Assembly (NCBI GenBank): GCA_030063045.1
Contig: JAQSEB010000137.1
Coordinates: forward strand, 1,426,001 to 1,490,000
Length of the DNA: 64,000 nt
DNA from: Pratylenchus scribneri
Lineage: Eukaryota; Nematoda; Chromadorea; Rhabditida; Pratylenchidae
Reading direction: 5' to 3'
The notes below the pieces were generated by a model that did not search any database, was not told the DNA's origin, and saw nothing but the letters and a program-made list of their open reading frames with translations. Positions 1-11,600 of this stretch are shown one piece after another. Position 1 is the first letter of the stretch; each line of letters begins with the position of its first letter. A program made the position numbers and the translations under genes.

Positions 1-45
1 ATGAGCCAAAAACCAATGGAGCTTCTCAAGCAGTAGATTCAATCC
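1..45. repeat. Right end of a B-family foldback MITE
   Basis: The first bases (ATGAGCCAAAAACCA, then CTTCTCAAGCAGTA) match the right end of the B-family copy that finishes near 2682. The rest of the element lies outside the window. It sits in the ERGIC3 intron upstream of the exon at 115. Confidence 0.6.
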
Positions 46-114
46 CCCATTATCCCCCTCCCTTTCTCCCATTCAATTTTTCCTTTTCCAATTTTCCCTT
101 ATTCTTTTCTACAG

Positions 115-3100
115 TCACATTAGTCAGTTTCATTGTCATTTGTTTGTTATTCATCACCGAAACTTGGTCATTTTTGACTGTTCAATTGGTCGAACAACTT
201 TATGTGGTTAGTCCTGGCATTTGTCCGTTCAAATTTCCCTGACCTCCTAAAAAAGGATTCGACCAGTGCGGATCAGCGAATCGAAATTCATTTTGACATA
301 AATTTGCATAAATTGGCCTGCGCGCTGGTCACAATCGATTTGATGAGCCAATCCGGGGATAACCAAGATGGAATTGTGGATGATGTTTTCAAGCAAAGAT
401 TGGATGCAAATGGCAATCCAATTGAGGGCGCAATGCCCGAAAAACAAGGTTGATCTCAAGCGAGTATATAAGCTTATGGAATGTTCCATTTTTGTAGCAG
501 TGAACACGAAAAATATGAGCACAAATTCGTCGAAGAAGGAAAGTGGCGAGAAATGCGGCAGCTGCTATGGAGCAATTCATGGGTTTGTGTAAAATTGGCC
601 AAAGACAAATGAACGAGTTAACATTTAGGAGAATTTAGACATATAAATTTAAATAGTTTTATTGGATGGAAAATTTGATTAAAAAAATTTAATCTACCAT
701 AATCCGGAGAATCAAAATAAAATCAAAAAATGCTCATATCATTAGATTAATCCCGACTTGTTACCATTCATATAGTAATAACTCTTTAAGTACTGTACCA
801 TTTTTAATGAATTTTATATCAAATTAAAGAGCAGACTTTTGGCTATCAAACTAGATTAAATTTATTTAAGCAGATTCTGAATTAATGGAGTTTTTTTTAA
901 GAAACAAGAAATAACTTTTATCAATGGATTCTCGAAATTGCATTGGTTTTTGAGGCACAATTTCATCCTTTTTAAACCAATTTAAATAAAATTAATATAA
1001 TTTGATAGCCAAAAGTCTGCTCTTTAATTTGATACTAAAATCATCATAAATGGTTCAGCCTTTTTGAGTTATTATAAACGGCGACAATTTGGTTCGGCGA
1101 CAAAATGACTACTACCCTTTTATCATTACTCTCTCTTCCACAGTTGTTGCAATACTTGTGAGGAAGTTCGGGACGCATATCGAATTCGGGGATGGGTACT
1201 TGAAAATCCGGAACAAATTGAACAATGCAAAAACGATGAACTGTTGAAGGCATTGAATGAGAATCCAGGGGAAGGATGTCGGGTTTGGGGAAAATTGAAT
1301 GTTGGCAAGGTGGGCAGAAGGAGTGGAGGGAATATTTAAAGGAAAATAATTAATTTATCGAAAAAACAGTGAAATTGCCGGAAAGATTATAAGCTATTTA
1401 ATTATGTTTTGGCTTTGGGTTTAACCAACTCTAACTTAGTTTTGAACCATTAAACCGAAATGGGTTTAAACCGTTTAATACCCTTTAATTGTTGACCAAA
1501 CCAAAATGGGTTTAAACCGTTTAATACCCTTTAATTGTTGACCAAACCAAAATGGGTTTAAACCGTTTAATACCCTTTAATTGTTGATCAAACCAAAATG
1601 GGTTTAAACCGTTTAATACCCTTTAATTGTTGACCAAACCAAAATGGGTTTAAACCGTTTAATACCCTTTAATTGTTGATCAAACCAAAATGGGTTTAAA
1701 CCGTTTAATACCCTTTAATTGTTGACCAAACCAAAATGGGTTTAAACCGTTTAATACCCTTTAATTGTTGATCAAACCAAAATGGGTTTAAACCGTTTAA
1801 TACCCTTTAATTGTTGACCAAACCAAAATGGGTTTAAACCGTTTAATACCCTTTAATTGTTGACCAAACCATAACAAATTATATACAATTCAATGCGTCT
1901 TGACCAGCTCTAACCAATTTTGGGTATAATTTGTGAATGTAGGACAAACCCCTCTTTAAAACTTTATAATTATATCGGTATTTTTACTCTTTTTTCGACA
2001 AACTCTTCGACAAATTAAAATAATACAATCCATATTTAAACAATGAAAAACATCCCTAAATAGGTTGGCGGCAATTTCCACATTGCTCCGGGCGTTCCCA
2101 GCAGCCAATCCAATTCGCATTGTTTGTTTCAATTATTGCCATTTTCATAATTTTCCTCCCTTTCATAGATCATGATTTCCACGCACTTTCCCCATCTCGA
2201 TTCGACACCAGCCATACAATTTTGCATCTCTCTTTTGGCAAACCATATCCGGGCAAATCACATCCATTGGATGGGCAAACATTCCGCACGGATCGAGGCA
2301 AATATCCCACCTCCTAGAATAAGACATTTGGGTACGCTGCTTAAGTTTTTGGTTCATAACTCAAAGAGGCTAAAGCCAATTTTTGAAATTAATATATCAT
2401 TTAAAAGAGCTGAATTTCCTCTATAAAATTGCCTTATTATATTTTAGAAATTTACAAAATGTTTTGGAGATAAAATCAAGATTAGGAACAAAATTCGAAT
2501 TTTTGTTGGAAAATTTTTCAAACATTCCCGAAATCAAAGTTATTATTTAAAGTTAAAGGTCTTTAGCCCCTTTTGTAGAGTAAACTTATTAGCCCTTTTG
2601 AATGATATATCACCCTTCCAGATTGGCTTAGCCACGCTGAGATATGGGCCAAAAACCAAAGCAGCTTCTCAAGCAGTACTCAATCATCTTTCATCTCCCG
2701 AATCAATCCCTCTCCCTTCTTCCAATTAAAAATCCTCTTAAACTACCTTTTATACAGGTGGAATTATGCACCAATACCAATTGAAGGTGGTCCCCACCCA
2801 ATACATTCGGCAAGGTGAAACGCTGGAAAGCCATCAATTCGCCATAACCCGCCTTCAAAAGGACATTATGGTTTGCACAAAATTCATTTAATTAAAATTA
2901 CATTTAAATATTTAGGCTGGCGCCTCCGGCATTCCGGGTCTCTTTTTTCAATATGAATTCTCGCCTTTGATGGTCCAGTATGAGGAGAGACAAAGGTCCG
3001 TTCATTTCAGTCGCCGCAGACCAATTTGATGCCTTTCTAAATAACTCTTCAAATTCTGAACTAATTTTGATGATTTCAGTATTAAATTAAAGAGCGGACT

Positions 3101-3552
3101 TTTGGCTATCAAATAATATTAATTTTATTTAAATTGGTTCAAAAATGCTGAAGCAATGCCCAAAAAACCAATAAAAAAGATCTTTATTATGGATTATTGA
3201 ATTGTTATTGGTTTTTTGGGCATAACTTTATCAATTGTGAACTAATTTAAATAAAATTAATTTCAATTGATAGCCAAAAGTCTGCTCTTTAATTTGATAC
3301 TAAAATCCTAAAAATAGGCCCAGTCCTTGATGAGTTATTTTAAACGGCGACAAGTTGGATTTGTTTCTGTTCATTTCTACTTGATCATAAAATGCTAATT
3401 CCCTAAATTCATTCAGATCTCTGAGTTTTTTCCTCGTCTCACTTTGTGCCATAATTGGCGGTGTTCACACTGTTGCCAGCCTTTTGGACTCATTCCTCTA
3501 CACAACGCAGAGGGCCATTCAAAAGAAGATGACTGTGGGCAAATTTAGCTGA
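115..3552 (+). CDS. erv-46: ERGIC3/Erv46-type ER-Golgi cycling protein, 5' partial
   Basis: Erv46/ERGIC3 cycles between ER and cis-Golgi in COPII/COPI vesicles, usually with Erv41, and retrieves escaped ER proteins. Exons read: 115-206, 256-448, 498-582, 1144-1309, 2064-2121, 2169-2297, 2758-2870, 2916-2995 and 3417-3552, all phase-compatible. Seen: an N-terminal hydrophobic segment (VTLVSFIVICLLFITE), the lumenal stretch DDVFKQRLDANG, the paired-cysteine motif CGSCYGA...CCNTCEEVRDAY, HLSFGKPYPG, and a C-terminal hydrophobic segment followed by RAIQKKM. All are family landmarks in the expected order. The first exon (cytosolic N-terminus, part of TM1) lies upstream of the window. The 2298-2757 intron has a GC donor (CGAG|GCAAAT), and no in-frame GT alternative exists before a stop. 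Introns carry repeats A1, C1, B1 and A2. The assignment is secure. Confidence 0.93.
797..1085. repeat. A-family foldback MITE, copy A1
   Basis: The left arm contains AAATTAAAGAGCAGACTTTT and GGCTATCAAA; the right arm is its reverse complement, ending TTTGAGTTATTATAAACGGC. It lies in the 583-1143 intron of ERGIC3. The left arm is more diverged than the right. Confidence 0.8.
1395..1975 (+). mobile_element. C-family element with 46-bp minisatellite core, copy C1
   Basis: Nine tandem 46-bp units start at 1462, 1508, 1554 and so on to 1830. Each begins GGGTTTAAACCGTTTAATAC and ends TTGACCAAACCAAAAT. Left flank: TTAGTTTTGAACCATTAAAC. Right flank: ATTCAATGCGTCTTGACCAG, then CCAATTTTGGGTATA. Three units carry TTGATC instead of TTGACC, alternating with the standard form, which suggests amplification of a two-unit block. 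It lies in an ERGIC3 intron. Confidence 0.85.
2331..2682. repeat. B-family foldback MITE, copy B1
   Basis: The left arm reads GCTGCTTAAG...AGAGGCTAAAGCCAAT; the right arm reads ATTGGCTTAGCC...CTTCTCAAGCAGTACTC. It lies inside the GC-AG intron of ERGIC3 (2298-2757). Confidence 0.75.
3027..3358. repeat. A-family foldback MITE, copy A2
   Basis: The arms are long inverted repeats containing AAATTAAAGAGCGGACTTTT and its complement, ending GAGTTATTTTAAACGGCG. The arms meet around ACCAATAAAAAAGATC (about 3167). It lies in the last intron of ERGIC3. Confidence 0.85.
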
Positions 3553-3636
3553 TTTTAATGAATTCGAAACTTTTAACATTTACGCAAAGTGCATAATTTT
3601 CCTTAAATTCCTCCTCCTATCCATTCCTCCATCCAA

Positions 3637-4165
3637 ATTTTAAGCCAGTAAGTTCATAATTTGTAATTGTTTCAAAATTCAATCCAAATATCCACTCCAA
3701 ATTCCTTCTTCCTAAACATTAACCCCTGATTAGGTATCTGGGCCATTCTTTTGGCCATAGCTCAACAAGGAAGCAACCAATTTTGGAAGGCGATATGCCA
3801 ATGGAAAGCTCTGAAAGTCCTCTAAAAAGTGGCTTTAATAATTTTTCTAACATTTTAAAATATTTTATAAAATAAAGAGCTTTTTCTCAGTCAACCATAA
3901 AATTTCAGTTTATTATATTAAAAGACATGTAACTTTCATTAAAGTCGGAAAAGATAAATTTTAATTAGGCCACTTTTGGGAGGATACTTTGGGCCTTTAA
4001 ATGATATATTGCCTTCCAGAATTGGCTTTAGCCTCGTTGAGATATGACCAAAAGAATGGCGAGCCACACAATCGCCTCTACTCTTTTTTATTTTCATGCA
4101 AATTTTAAGCCAGAAAGATAACATTTCACATTGTTTAAAATTTCCAATCCAAACATCCAAAGTTC
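3637..4165. repeat. B-family MITE (B2) bracketed by a 65-bp direct repeat
   Basis: The stretch beginning AATTTTAAGCCAGTAAG (about 3637-3705) recurs diverged at about 4100-4165 (AATTTTAAGCCAGAAAG). Between them lies a B foldback (about 3733-4062) with arms CTCAACAAGGAAGCAACC and GGCTTTAGCCTCGTTGAG. Either the MITE inserted into one copy of an older duplication or it travelled with its flank. The interval is 3' of ERGIC3. Confidence 0.65.
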
Positions 4166-4873
4166 ACATCCAATTCATCCACAGTCCTGCAGTCATTCCT
4201 TTCCATTTCGGGCTTTTCATTTCCATCCTCGCCTCTGTGCCTCCTCTTCTTCGAATGCTCATCTAATCAAATGTTGCCAAATCTCTCTTCCATTTGTTTG
4301 TTTATTTTCGGCTCCAATTCCTCGCATCTTCGCCTCCTCAAATTTCCACAACCAAACTTTCTTCTACGGGGCCTTTCAAAAGATTCTTCTATGCCAATAT
4401 TAATTTCCATCAAATTACAAAAATATTAATTTTATTTGTTTGTTTTGCTTTTTTTTGTTTGTTTATTTATTTGAATTGAATGCGTAAAAATGTTTATTAT
4501 AAATATTGGGGAATTTATTTAAAGGATTAATGGCAATTTTCGGTCGTTTTTTGGGGGTTGGAATCATTTTACAAAAACATTCGGGAATTATTTAATAAAG
4601 GCATTGTATTCTTTTCTTCAACCACGAATCGGTGCCATTTCTTGCCATGGGCTCAAATCCAATTGGGGAATTGAGGAGCATGGAACGGCGGTGGAACTGT
4701 AAAATTAATAGTAATGAATATTTTTAATTATAATACGAAAGATATTTTCCCATGAACAAGAATTAAATTAGAAATCTGTGCTAAAAGCATAAATTGGTGT
4801 ATGTACTTATCTATTATCTGTGAATAATTTGACTTTTGGGCATTTAATTCTCATTCGCTGATTAGGAAGTCAT
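4166..4873. other. Intergenic spacer between convergent ERGIC3 and peroxidase
   Basis: Pyrimidine-rich (4160-4400) and then AT-rich sequence. No reading frame matches a family I recognise. ERGIC3 ends at 3552 and the peroxidase stop is at 5653 on the other strand. Confidence 0.6.
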
Positions 4874-5140
4874 TTAATTTGCCGAAAAAACACTGAATTT
4901 GCCGAAAACTTTTCGTGTCGAAAAATATTATATTTTTGAGGCCATATAACTTGGCCAAAGCAGGCTTCTTTAAGATTCCCTAATCCCTAGCCCTTAGCCC
5001 CTAATCCCATCCTGCCCTGAACCTAACCCTAACCCTAAACCCCTAGTTAGAGCCAAGTTATATGGCCTCAAAAATATAATATTTTTCGACACAAAAGGTT
5101 GTTGCCAAATTCATCAGTGTTTTTTTTCGCCAAATTAATA
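4874..5140. repeat. F-family foldback with telomere-repeat-like loop, copy F1
   Basis: The left arm ends AGGCCATATAACTTGGC and the right arm begins GCCAAGTTATATGGCCT; the inverted arms extend about 95 bp with a few mismatches. The loop (about 4970-5045) contains CCCTAATCCCTAGCCC and CTAACCCTAACCCTAA. Confidence 0.8.
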
Positions 5141-5347
5141 TTCTCGCCGCTGATAAAAAAGGGTTGTAAAAAATTACGGTAGCAGAGAGCTCTCCGCAAA
5201 ATTCGGTAGCTGGGAATATGCCTTAAGGGTGTGTTTTGTTCACGATGTGGTCCCCTTCCCTTTTTCAAAATCTGCGTAACTGATAAGTATACCCATGATT
5301 TTCCCTATATATATATATTTTTTTGTCTATTTTATGTCAATCTTGGC

Positions 5348-5505
5348 CAGGGCTGGGGTCGAAACTCAAAAACATCGAAATTTCGAAGATCGAAATCGAA
5401 ACCGTATATCAAAGGTACTACCTTTGCTTTTTTCATAAAATCGAAACTAATACATCGAAATTTCGACGATCGAAATCGAAAATCGAAATTTCGACCCCAG
5501 CCCTG
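5348..5505. mobile_element. 158-bp hAT-type MITE with 8-bp TSD
   Basis: The terminal inverted repeat CAGGGCTGGGGTCGAAA occurs at both ends. The identical 8-bp flanks ATCTTGGC at 5340-5347 and 5506-5513 are a perfect target-site duplication. The inside is made of TCGAAATTTCG repeats. The 8-bp TSD and CAGGG start are typical of hAT-superfamily MITEs. Confidence 0.92.
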
Positions 5506-5652
5506 ATCTTGGCGAGTGCAATGCCAATATTTATTATAGAAATTGTCAATGTTAGCATTGTCCTCCTTATTAAGATAAGATGAGACCAAATATGACCATT
5601 TAACATCCAAAATTATTCAAAAAAATATATTGGAATTTTTGAGAAATATAAT

Positions 5653-8600
5653 TCAAATTTGAACCCACCCATTCTCGACAAGAAATGCGTTTGGATTGAT
5701 TGTACGAAAATCTTCGCCAGTTGCACAAATGCAATGCGCAAATGTGACCCGTTGAAGGGATGCAACTTGGGCTTCCGTGAAAACACCCGGATTCAGCGGG
5801 AAAAGTCTGGAATTTAAAGTTATGAAGAAAAATGGAATAAATTTTAATGACTGACCGATCCGCATCACGCAATCGCCTAAATTGTTCGGCAATAATGCAG
5901 GAAAATGTTGGCCCAAGCAGGGAATTTTCAACAGGTGCCTCCATCAATCCGCCAACATAGAGGTCGATGTCCTTTTGGCAAAAATACATTAAAATGTTCC
6001 GAAAAGGGTGATTGGATATATTACTGTTGAGAAACTAACATTGGTTTTTGGCTCATATCTCAAAGAGGCTAAAGTCAATCTGAGAAGGCGATATAACATT
6101 CGAAAGGGCTGAGTTTAATCTACAAAATGGCTTAATAAAAATTTATGCTTCTTTTCATAAATTCTTTACTTGGATTCAAATTATAATTTAGCGGCCTATC
6201 TTATTATATCATTGTAAAAAATTATATGTAAATTTATAACGCAGTTACGTAAGGCGTTTGTGGCGCAGTTGGATACGCATTACGCTCTTCTTTTACTCAT
6301 TTTTTTTTATCAAAGTTCAATTCCGGACAGGGGAAAATATTTTTCTATGAATTTCTTTAAAGACATTTTAGATTTTTAAATTCCTTAAATAAATCTACTA
6401 TATATAATTTTTTACAATGATGATATAAAAGCTAATAAAAAAACATTAAATTTCGATTGAATTCATGCAAAAAAAAATTATGTTTATTTTGCGAAAATCT
6501 GAATAACCTTCATCATTGATTCCTTCAAAATAAAATGAACTCACATTTACACTGGCATAAAGGGAGGCAACTCTGTTCCTGGCTTCCGGTTCATTCACTT
6601 CTGTAAAATCCAATCCAAATTGAAAATTCCATTTTTTTGTTCCCTCTATCCACCCACCTGGCCAATCCTGGAATGATGTCAACGGTTTCATGCCGCAAAG
6701 TGGCCGATACACATTGTATGATTGAAGGCCTTGGTCTCGTCCCCTTTGGATGTTCAATGAGCCCATGTCCGAAATGTCGAATAATTCCTAAATTTTTTTC
6801 ACATTTAAATCCATTTTTGCCATCCCTCTCATCAAAAAGATCGCCCCAACTTTGTTATCGGGCCAACATGACGCCGTTCAAAATAACTTATCAAGGACTG
6901 AACCAATTTTTATGATTTTAATATCAAATTAAAGAGCAGACTTTTGGCTATCAAATGAAATTAATTTTATTTAAATTGGTTCACAATTGATAAAGTTATG
7001 ACCAAAAAACCAATAACAATTCAATAATCCATAATAAAGATTATTGGTTTTTTGGGCACAATTTCATCAATTCTGAACCAATTTAAACAAAATTAATATT
7101 ATTTGATAGCCAAACGTGTGCTCTTTAATTTGATAACAAAAACATCAAAAATGGTTCATCTCTTGATGAGTTTATTATAAACAGAATCAAGCTGAGGCGT
7201 ATCCTCTTCAAAATACCTCGGTCACGGCCGGCGCCAATCGTTGCGGTTTCTTCGATGAAATCATCATTAAACCCCTTAAAAATGACAATTCTATCATAAA
7301 TTATAATTCTTTTCATCCCAACCGAATCAATTGATCTGTCCCAGTCCTCAAAATCAGCTCCACACTGCCCGCATTGCTCACAAAACGGACATCGCCAATT
7401 TTTCGGAAATTCGGATCGGCCAATTGGTAGAATTCCTTTTTGACAAGAAATTTTGGTATTCATCAAATAATATTCTCCCATTGTCTCACCCGAATCAAGC
7501 CATGGAGCCGATAGGCGCCAGCGGCAAATTCCACGGCGATTGCCGGCTCCACTTCGGGCTTATACCCCGAATATGGGGGCATATGACGGCTAAGTCGATT
7601 GCCCAGCAGGGAAGGCTGGAAATTGAGGAAATATTTGGGATTGATGGAAATTATTCTGAATTGACCAAAAATTCCTGATATGTAATCATTTGGAGGATGG
7701 CGCCATTCAATTTGCGCCTTTAAATGAGAAAGGGGAAATTGAAGAAAGTGAAGGATTTACGATTCTTGATAGACTCTTTCCTGGTCCCAATGCGGATTCA
7801 ATCGCATCAAATTGGTGGCAATTCTGAAAGAAAAGAAGGAGATGAATTAATGTGGGGCGAAATGGATTAAGGAAACAGGCCATTTTAGTATTGCGGTAAA
7901 TTAGAAAAACGGGCATTTCAGTAGCCCATTTGGTTATAATTCAAAATTAAAATGACCAATTTGAGAAAGCGAAATTCTATTCGAAAGTAATAAATGTCCT
8001 CTAAAAAGTGGCTTAACTTATTTTTGAAAATATATAATAATTTTTAAAATCAGCGGATTTCCATAAAATCCTCAAAAAATTAAGGTTTATCACATTCAAA
8101 GACATGTAACTTTTTTAATAATTTGAATTCACATAATTTTCTTAAGCCACTTTTTAGAGAGAACTTTGGGCTTTTGAATGATATATCACTTTCAGAAATT
8201 GGCTATTGCTTCGTCGAGCTATGAGCCGAAAACCGATGAAGGTATTGAATCGGTGTCACTCACATCAACTATCCCCTGCAGCTATAAATGAAAGGAAGTT
8301 GAAAGGAGGGAAACCCATTTTTTTACCTTTTTCTGCTTTCAAATGCGAAGGAATATGGTATCGCTTTTTATTGAAATTGAGAAAATATATGTCGGCGCGA
8401 AAGTTGAAATTCCGCGAAAGTTGAAATTTACACACTATTTTCGTCATAGAAGCAGAGAAAAGTGAGATACCGAAAAACTAACTATGGGTTTAGGGTTAGG
8501 GGCTCGGCAGCATGGGATTAGGGGTAGGGGCTAAGGGCTAGGGTTAGGTTTGTATTCTGCTTCTTCGGCGAAATAGTGTGTAAACTTCAACTTTCGCGGA

Positions 8601-11600
8601 TTTTCAACTTTCGCGCTAACATTATGTAAATTTTCCCTTACTACGCTTCAGGCTTGCCTCGAAAGCTTATTATAACTCATTGAAAACGAAATGGATTTTA
8701 ATGTTTTTTTAAACAATTTAAAGAGGAGAATGGAACACAGGCGGAATTTGCAATTTGATGGAATTACAAATCAGCAGAACAGGAGGAGTTGGCCCAGTAA
8801 TTCAACTGTATATTGAATTGTCCATATTCGATATTCTATTCGCATATTTGGCTTATTAGGCATAAAAATAAAATCAAGAATTATTGTCCCTATTCTGAGT
8901 TATCCTAGTCCAAGTTGGATTGACAATTGATATTGAAATCAGCCCGGTTTGGAAGGAAAAATGGAAATTACTTGTTGTGAAGACGCACAAAAACGGTGTG
9001 CAATGCCATCTAAACACAAATATTTTGGGATGCACAAATTTTGTCCCAATTATTTAAAATATCTAACCAATCCAACGAACAAATTGCCACCTACAAAAAG
9101 AAGTTTTGGGAAGGGACGAAAAAGGAGAGCCTACGATTGTCGCCGGTCATCAAATTGGATTTGTCCGCCGAATCCGGCGGTGGAATGGCCGAGAATGGCG
9201 GATTCTGTAGAGGCAGGGTGCGAAGAAGGGCACCGACACGCATTTGCCTTGCCGAAACTGGTTCATTCCCATAAACCTTGGAGGGAGGGAAAATGATGCC
9301 ATTGGTAAATTTTTGAAGGAAAATGGCATAGACAAAAGGCCTCAAAAAATGAATAACCCACTTGGGATGCATCAATCCAAGCACTGTTCTCATTCACCGG
9401 TGTCCTGGGTGTTCGTCCGGGACCTTGCCTGCCCGTCCCGGTGCCGCATAGCACAGAGGAACGGGTCAAAGGGATGCAGAAATTTGGTTGGCCGGATCTA
9501 TTGTAATATTAAAAGAATTTTTGGTAATTTTAGAATGAATAAAACCAAGTAATTTTTTATATCTTAAGCATAAATGTGATCTTAATTTTCTCCAATTTAT
9601 GGCAAAATTTTTAAGTCCAATGCCAATATTATTTACCACGGATATATCGCGCATGGTAAATATTGGCATTGTTCTTACAAAGATGGTTAATTTATGAATG
9701 AAATTAAGGGGAAATCCATTTAGTAATAGTAAATTCAAAAATATCCTAATAAGGGTATTTTTTATTCTTTTTACATGTTTTGTCCTTACATTACCCTAAA
9801 CTTAATATTTTTCCCTCCAAAACCTTAATAAGGGTTTCCTTTTAAATGTTTTTTTTTGCCTTTCCAAAAATACCCTAATAAGAGTTAATCCGTCTCCATA
9901 TTTTCCCTTTCCTATATTTATAACGATTTAACTGACTTCCTCAACCGAGTATCGTGCATTGGCACCGGCATATTTGCGCATTCCTCGTGGGCAACATTGC
10001 AACGGCAGAAATTGGTCACCGTGTTCCCTTTTTAATGTTTATTATCAGTGAATTCAAACAAAAAATGACTGACTGGTTATATCGTGGCTGAGGAATTGGC
10101 CAAATTGCATCAAAAGTCCATTGAATTTGGTGAGCACAACAAATGAGGAGGAAAGCAACAAATGTGTTACGGAACGAGGATTCGGCATTGGCTTGGTGTT
10201 GCCTAAATTATGAATAAATTTGGCACAAATTAAATTGCATTTTGCCCACTCCCTTCCACGCCATTTCGATAGAGGATTCAATATTGCCATTTAAATACCT
10301 GCGCCATTCTTTTGGTCCTAGCTCAACGAGGCTAAAGCCAATTTTGGAAGGCTATATACCATTGAAAAGCCTAAAGTGTCCTCTACAATTTTATCTTTTA
10401 AGTTTATTGAATATAAACTTTAAAAATAGTTACATGCCTTTAAATATACTCAACCCGAATTTTCTAGTTGACTGGGGAAAATTGGTTTATTTTACGAAAT
10501 GTTTAAAATATTCAAAAGATTATTTTAGCCACTTTTTAAAGGATATTTAGAGCTTCCAAATTGTATATTCCCTTTCGGAAATTGGTTGTTTCCTTGTTGA
10601 GTTATGGTCAAAAAGAATTAGGTACTGAATCGGCAGTATTGAAACATCCTGTTTTGGCCCTAATTTGCCCCAAATTTTTGTCCCCTCATAAAACTCACCC
10701 ACCATTCTGGCCACCCCATCCTCATAGTTGGCCGGTTGCAGACGAGCGAAGGGCATAAAGGCGGCACCCTTCAGTGAACTTTGAAAATTATTGCAGGAAC
10801 CTTGAGGGTTAGGTATAATTAAATTAATGAATTTAAATTAGGGTTGCGCCCCCGCAGTGCGGGGGCGGGTTGTGCGGGGGTCGGGGTTTGCGGGGTTGGC
10901 ACTTGCGGGGACGGGTTCGGGGGTGACCCCTTGCGGGGGCCCCCGCGGGGATCCCCGCGGGGGCGGGGGTAGCGTAAATTTTTTAAAAAGCCACATTTTT
11001 CAAATAAAAAATTTTTTTGAAGAAAAATTTCATCCAAAAATGGCCGCGCAGCGAAAAATTTTACCTAAAAATAGCCTCGCAGAGAAAAATTTTAATAAAA
11101 AATTTTAATATCCTACAAAAATTTGGTCAACATTTCCCTATCGAACCCCATTTTCCTTGAAAAATCCAATAATATGGGGTGCATGTTCACCCCCGCGGGG
11201 GTGCGGGGGCGCGGGGGTGGCTCTTGCGGGGATGCGGGGGCGCGGGGGTGGCATATGCGGGGGTAGGGTCGGGGGTGAAACCCAAAAAGTGCGGGGATCC
11301 CCGTCGGGGGTGGCCCCCGCGGGTGCGGGGGCGCAACCCTAATTTAAATGATGCAAAGAAGACCATCAAATGTGCGGTAACGTTGATGGTAACAAATATT
11401 TTGGCTGCAGATATTCTCTTGATTGATACCGAGGCAACCGATTCGAAAACCTGTGAAAACAATTGGAGAAAAGCATATATTTCCGACTTTTACCGACCCA
11501 ACTTCTTGTCGCTAACGGATCAATTTATTATCGACCAATTTTGGCTATTTAAAATAATTCATCCAGGACTGAACCAATTTTGATGATTTTAGTATCAAAT

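Noticed and set aside
8949..9296. 115-residue plus-strand frame
   Set aside because: Antisense of peroxidase exons, which carry the family motifs on the minus strand.
10840..11340. GC-rich block as a CpG island or transferred DNA
   Set aside because: It is delimited by inverted ends and a perfect 8-bp duplication, so it is a transposable element.
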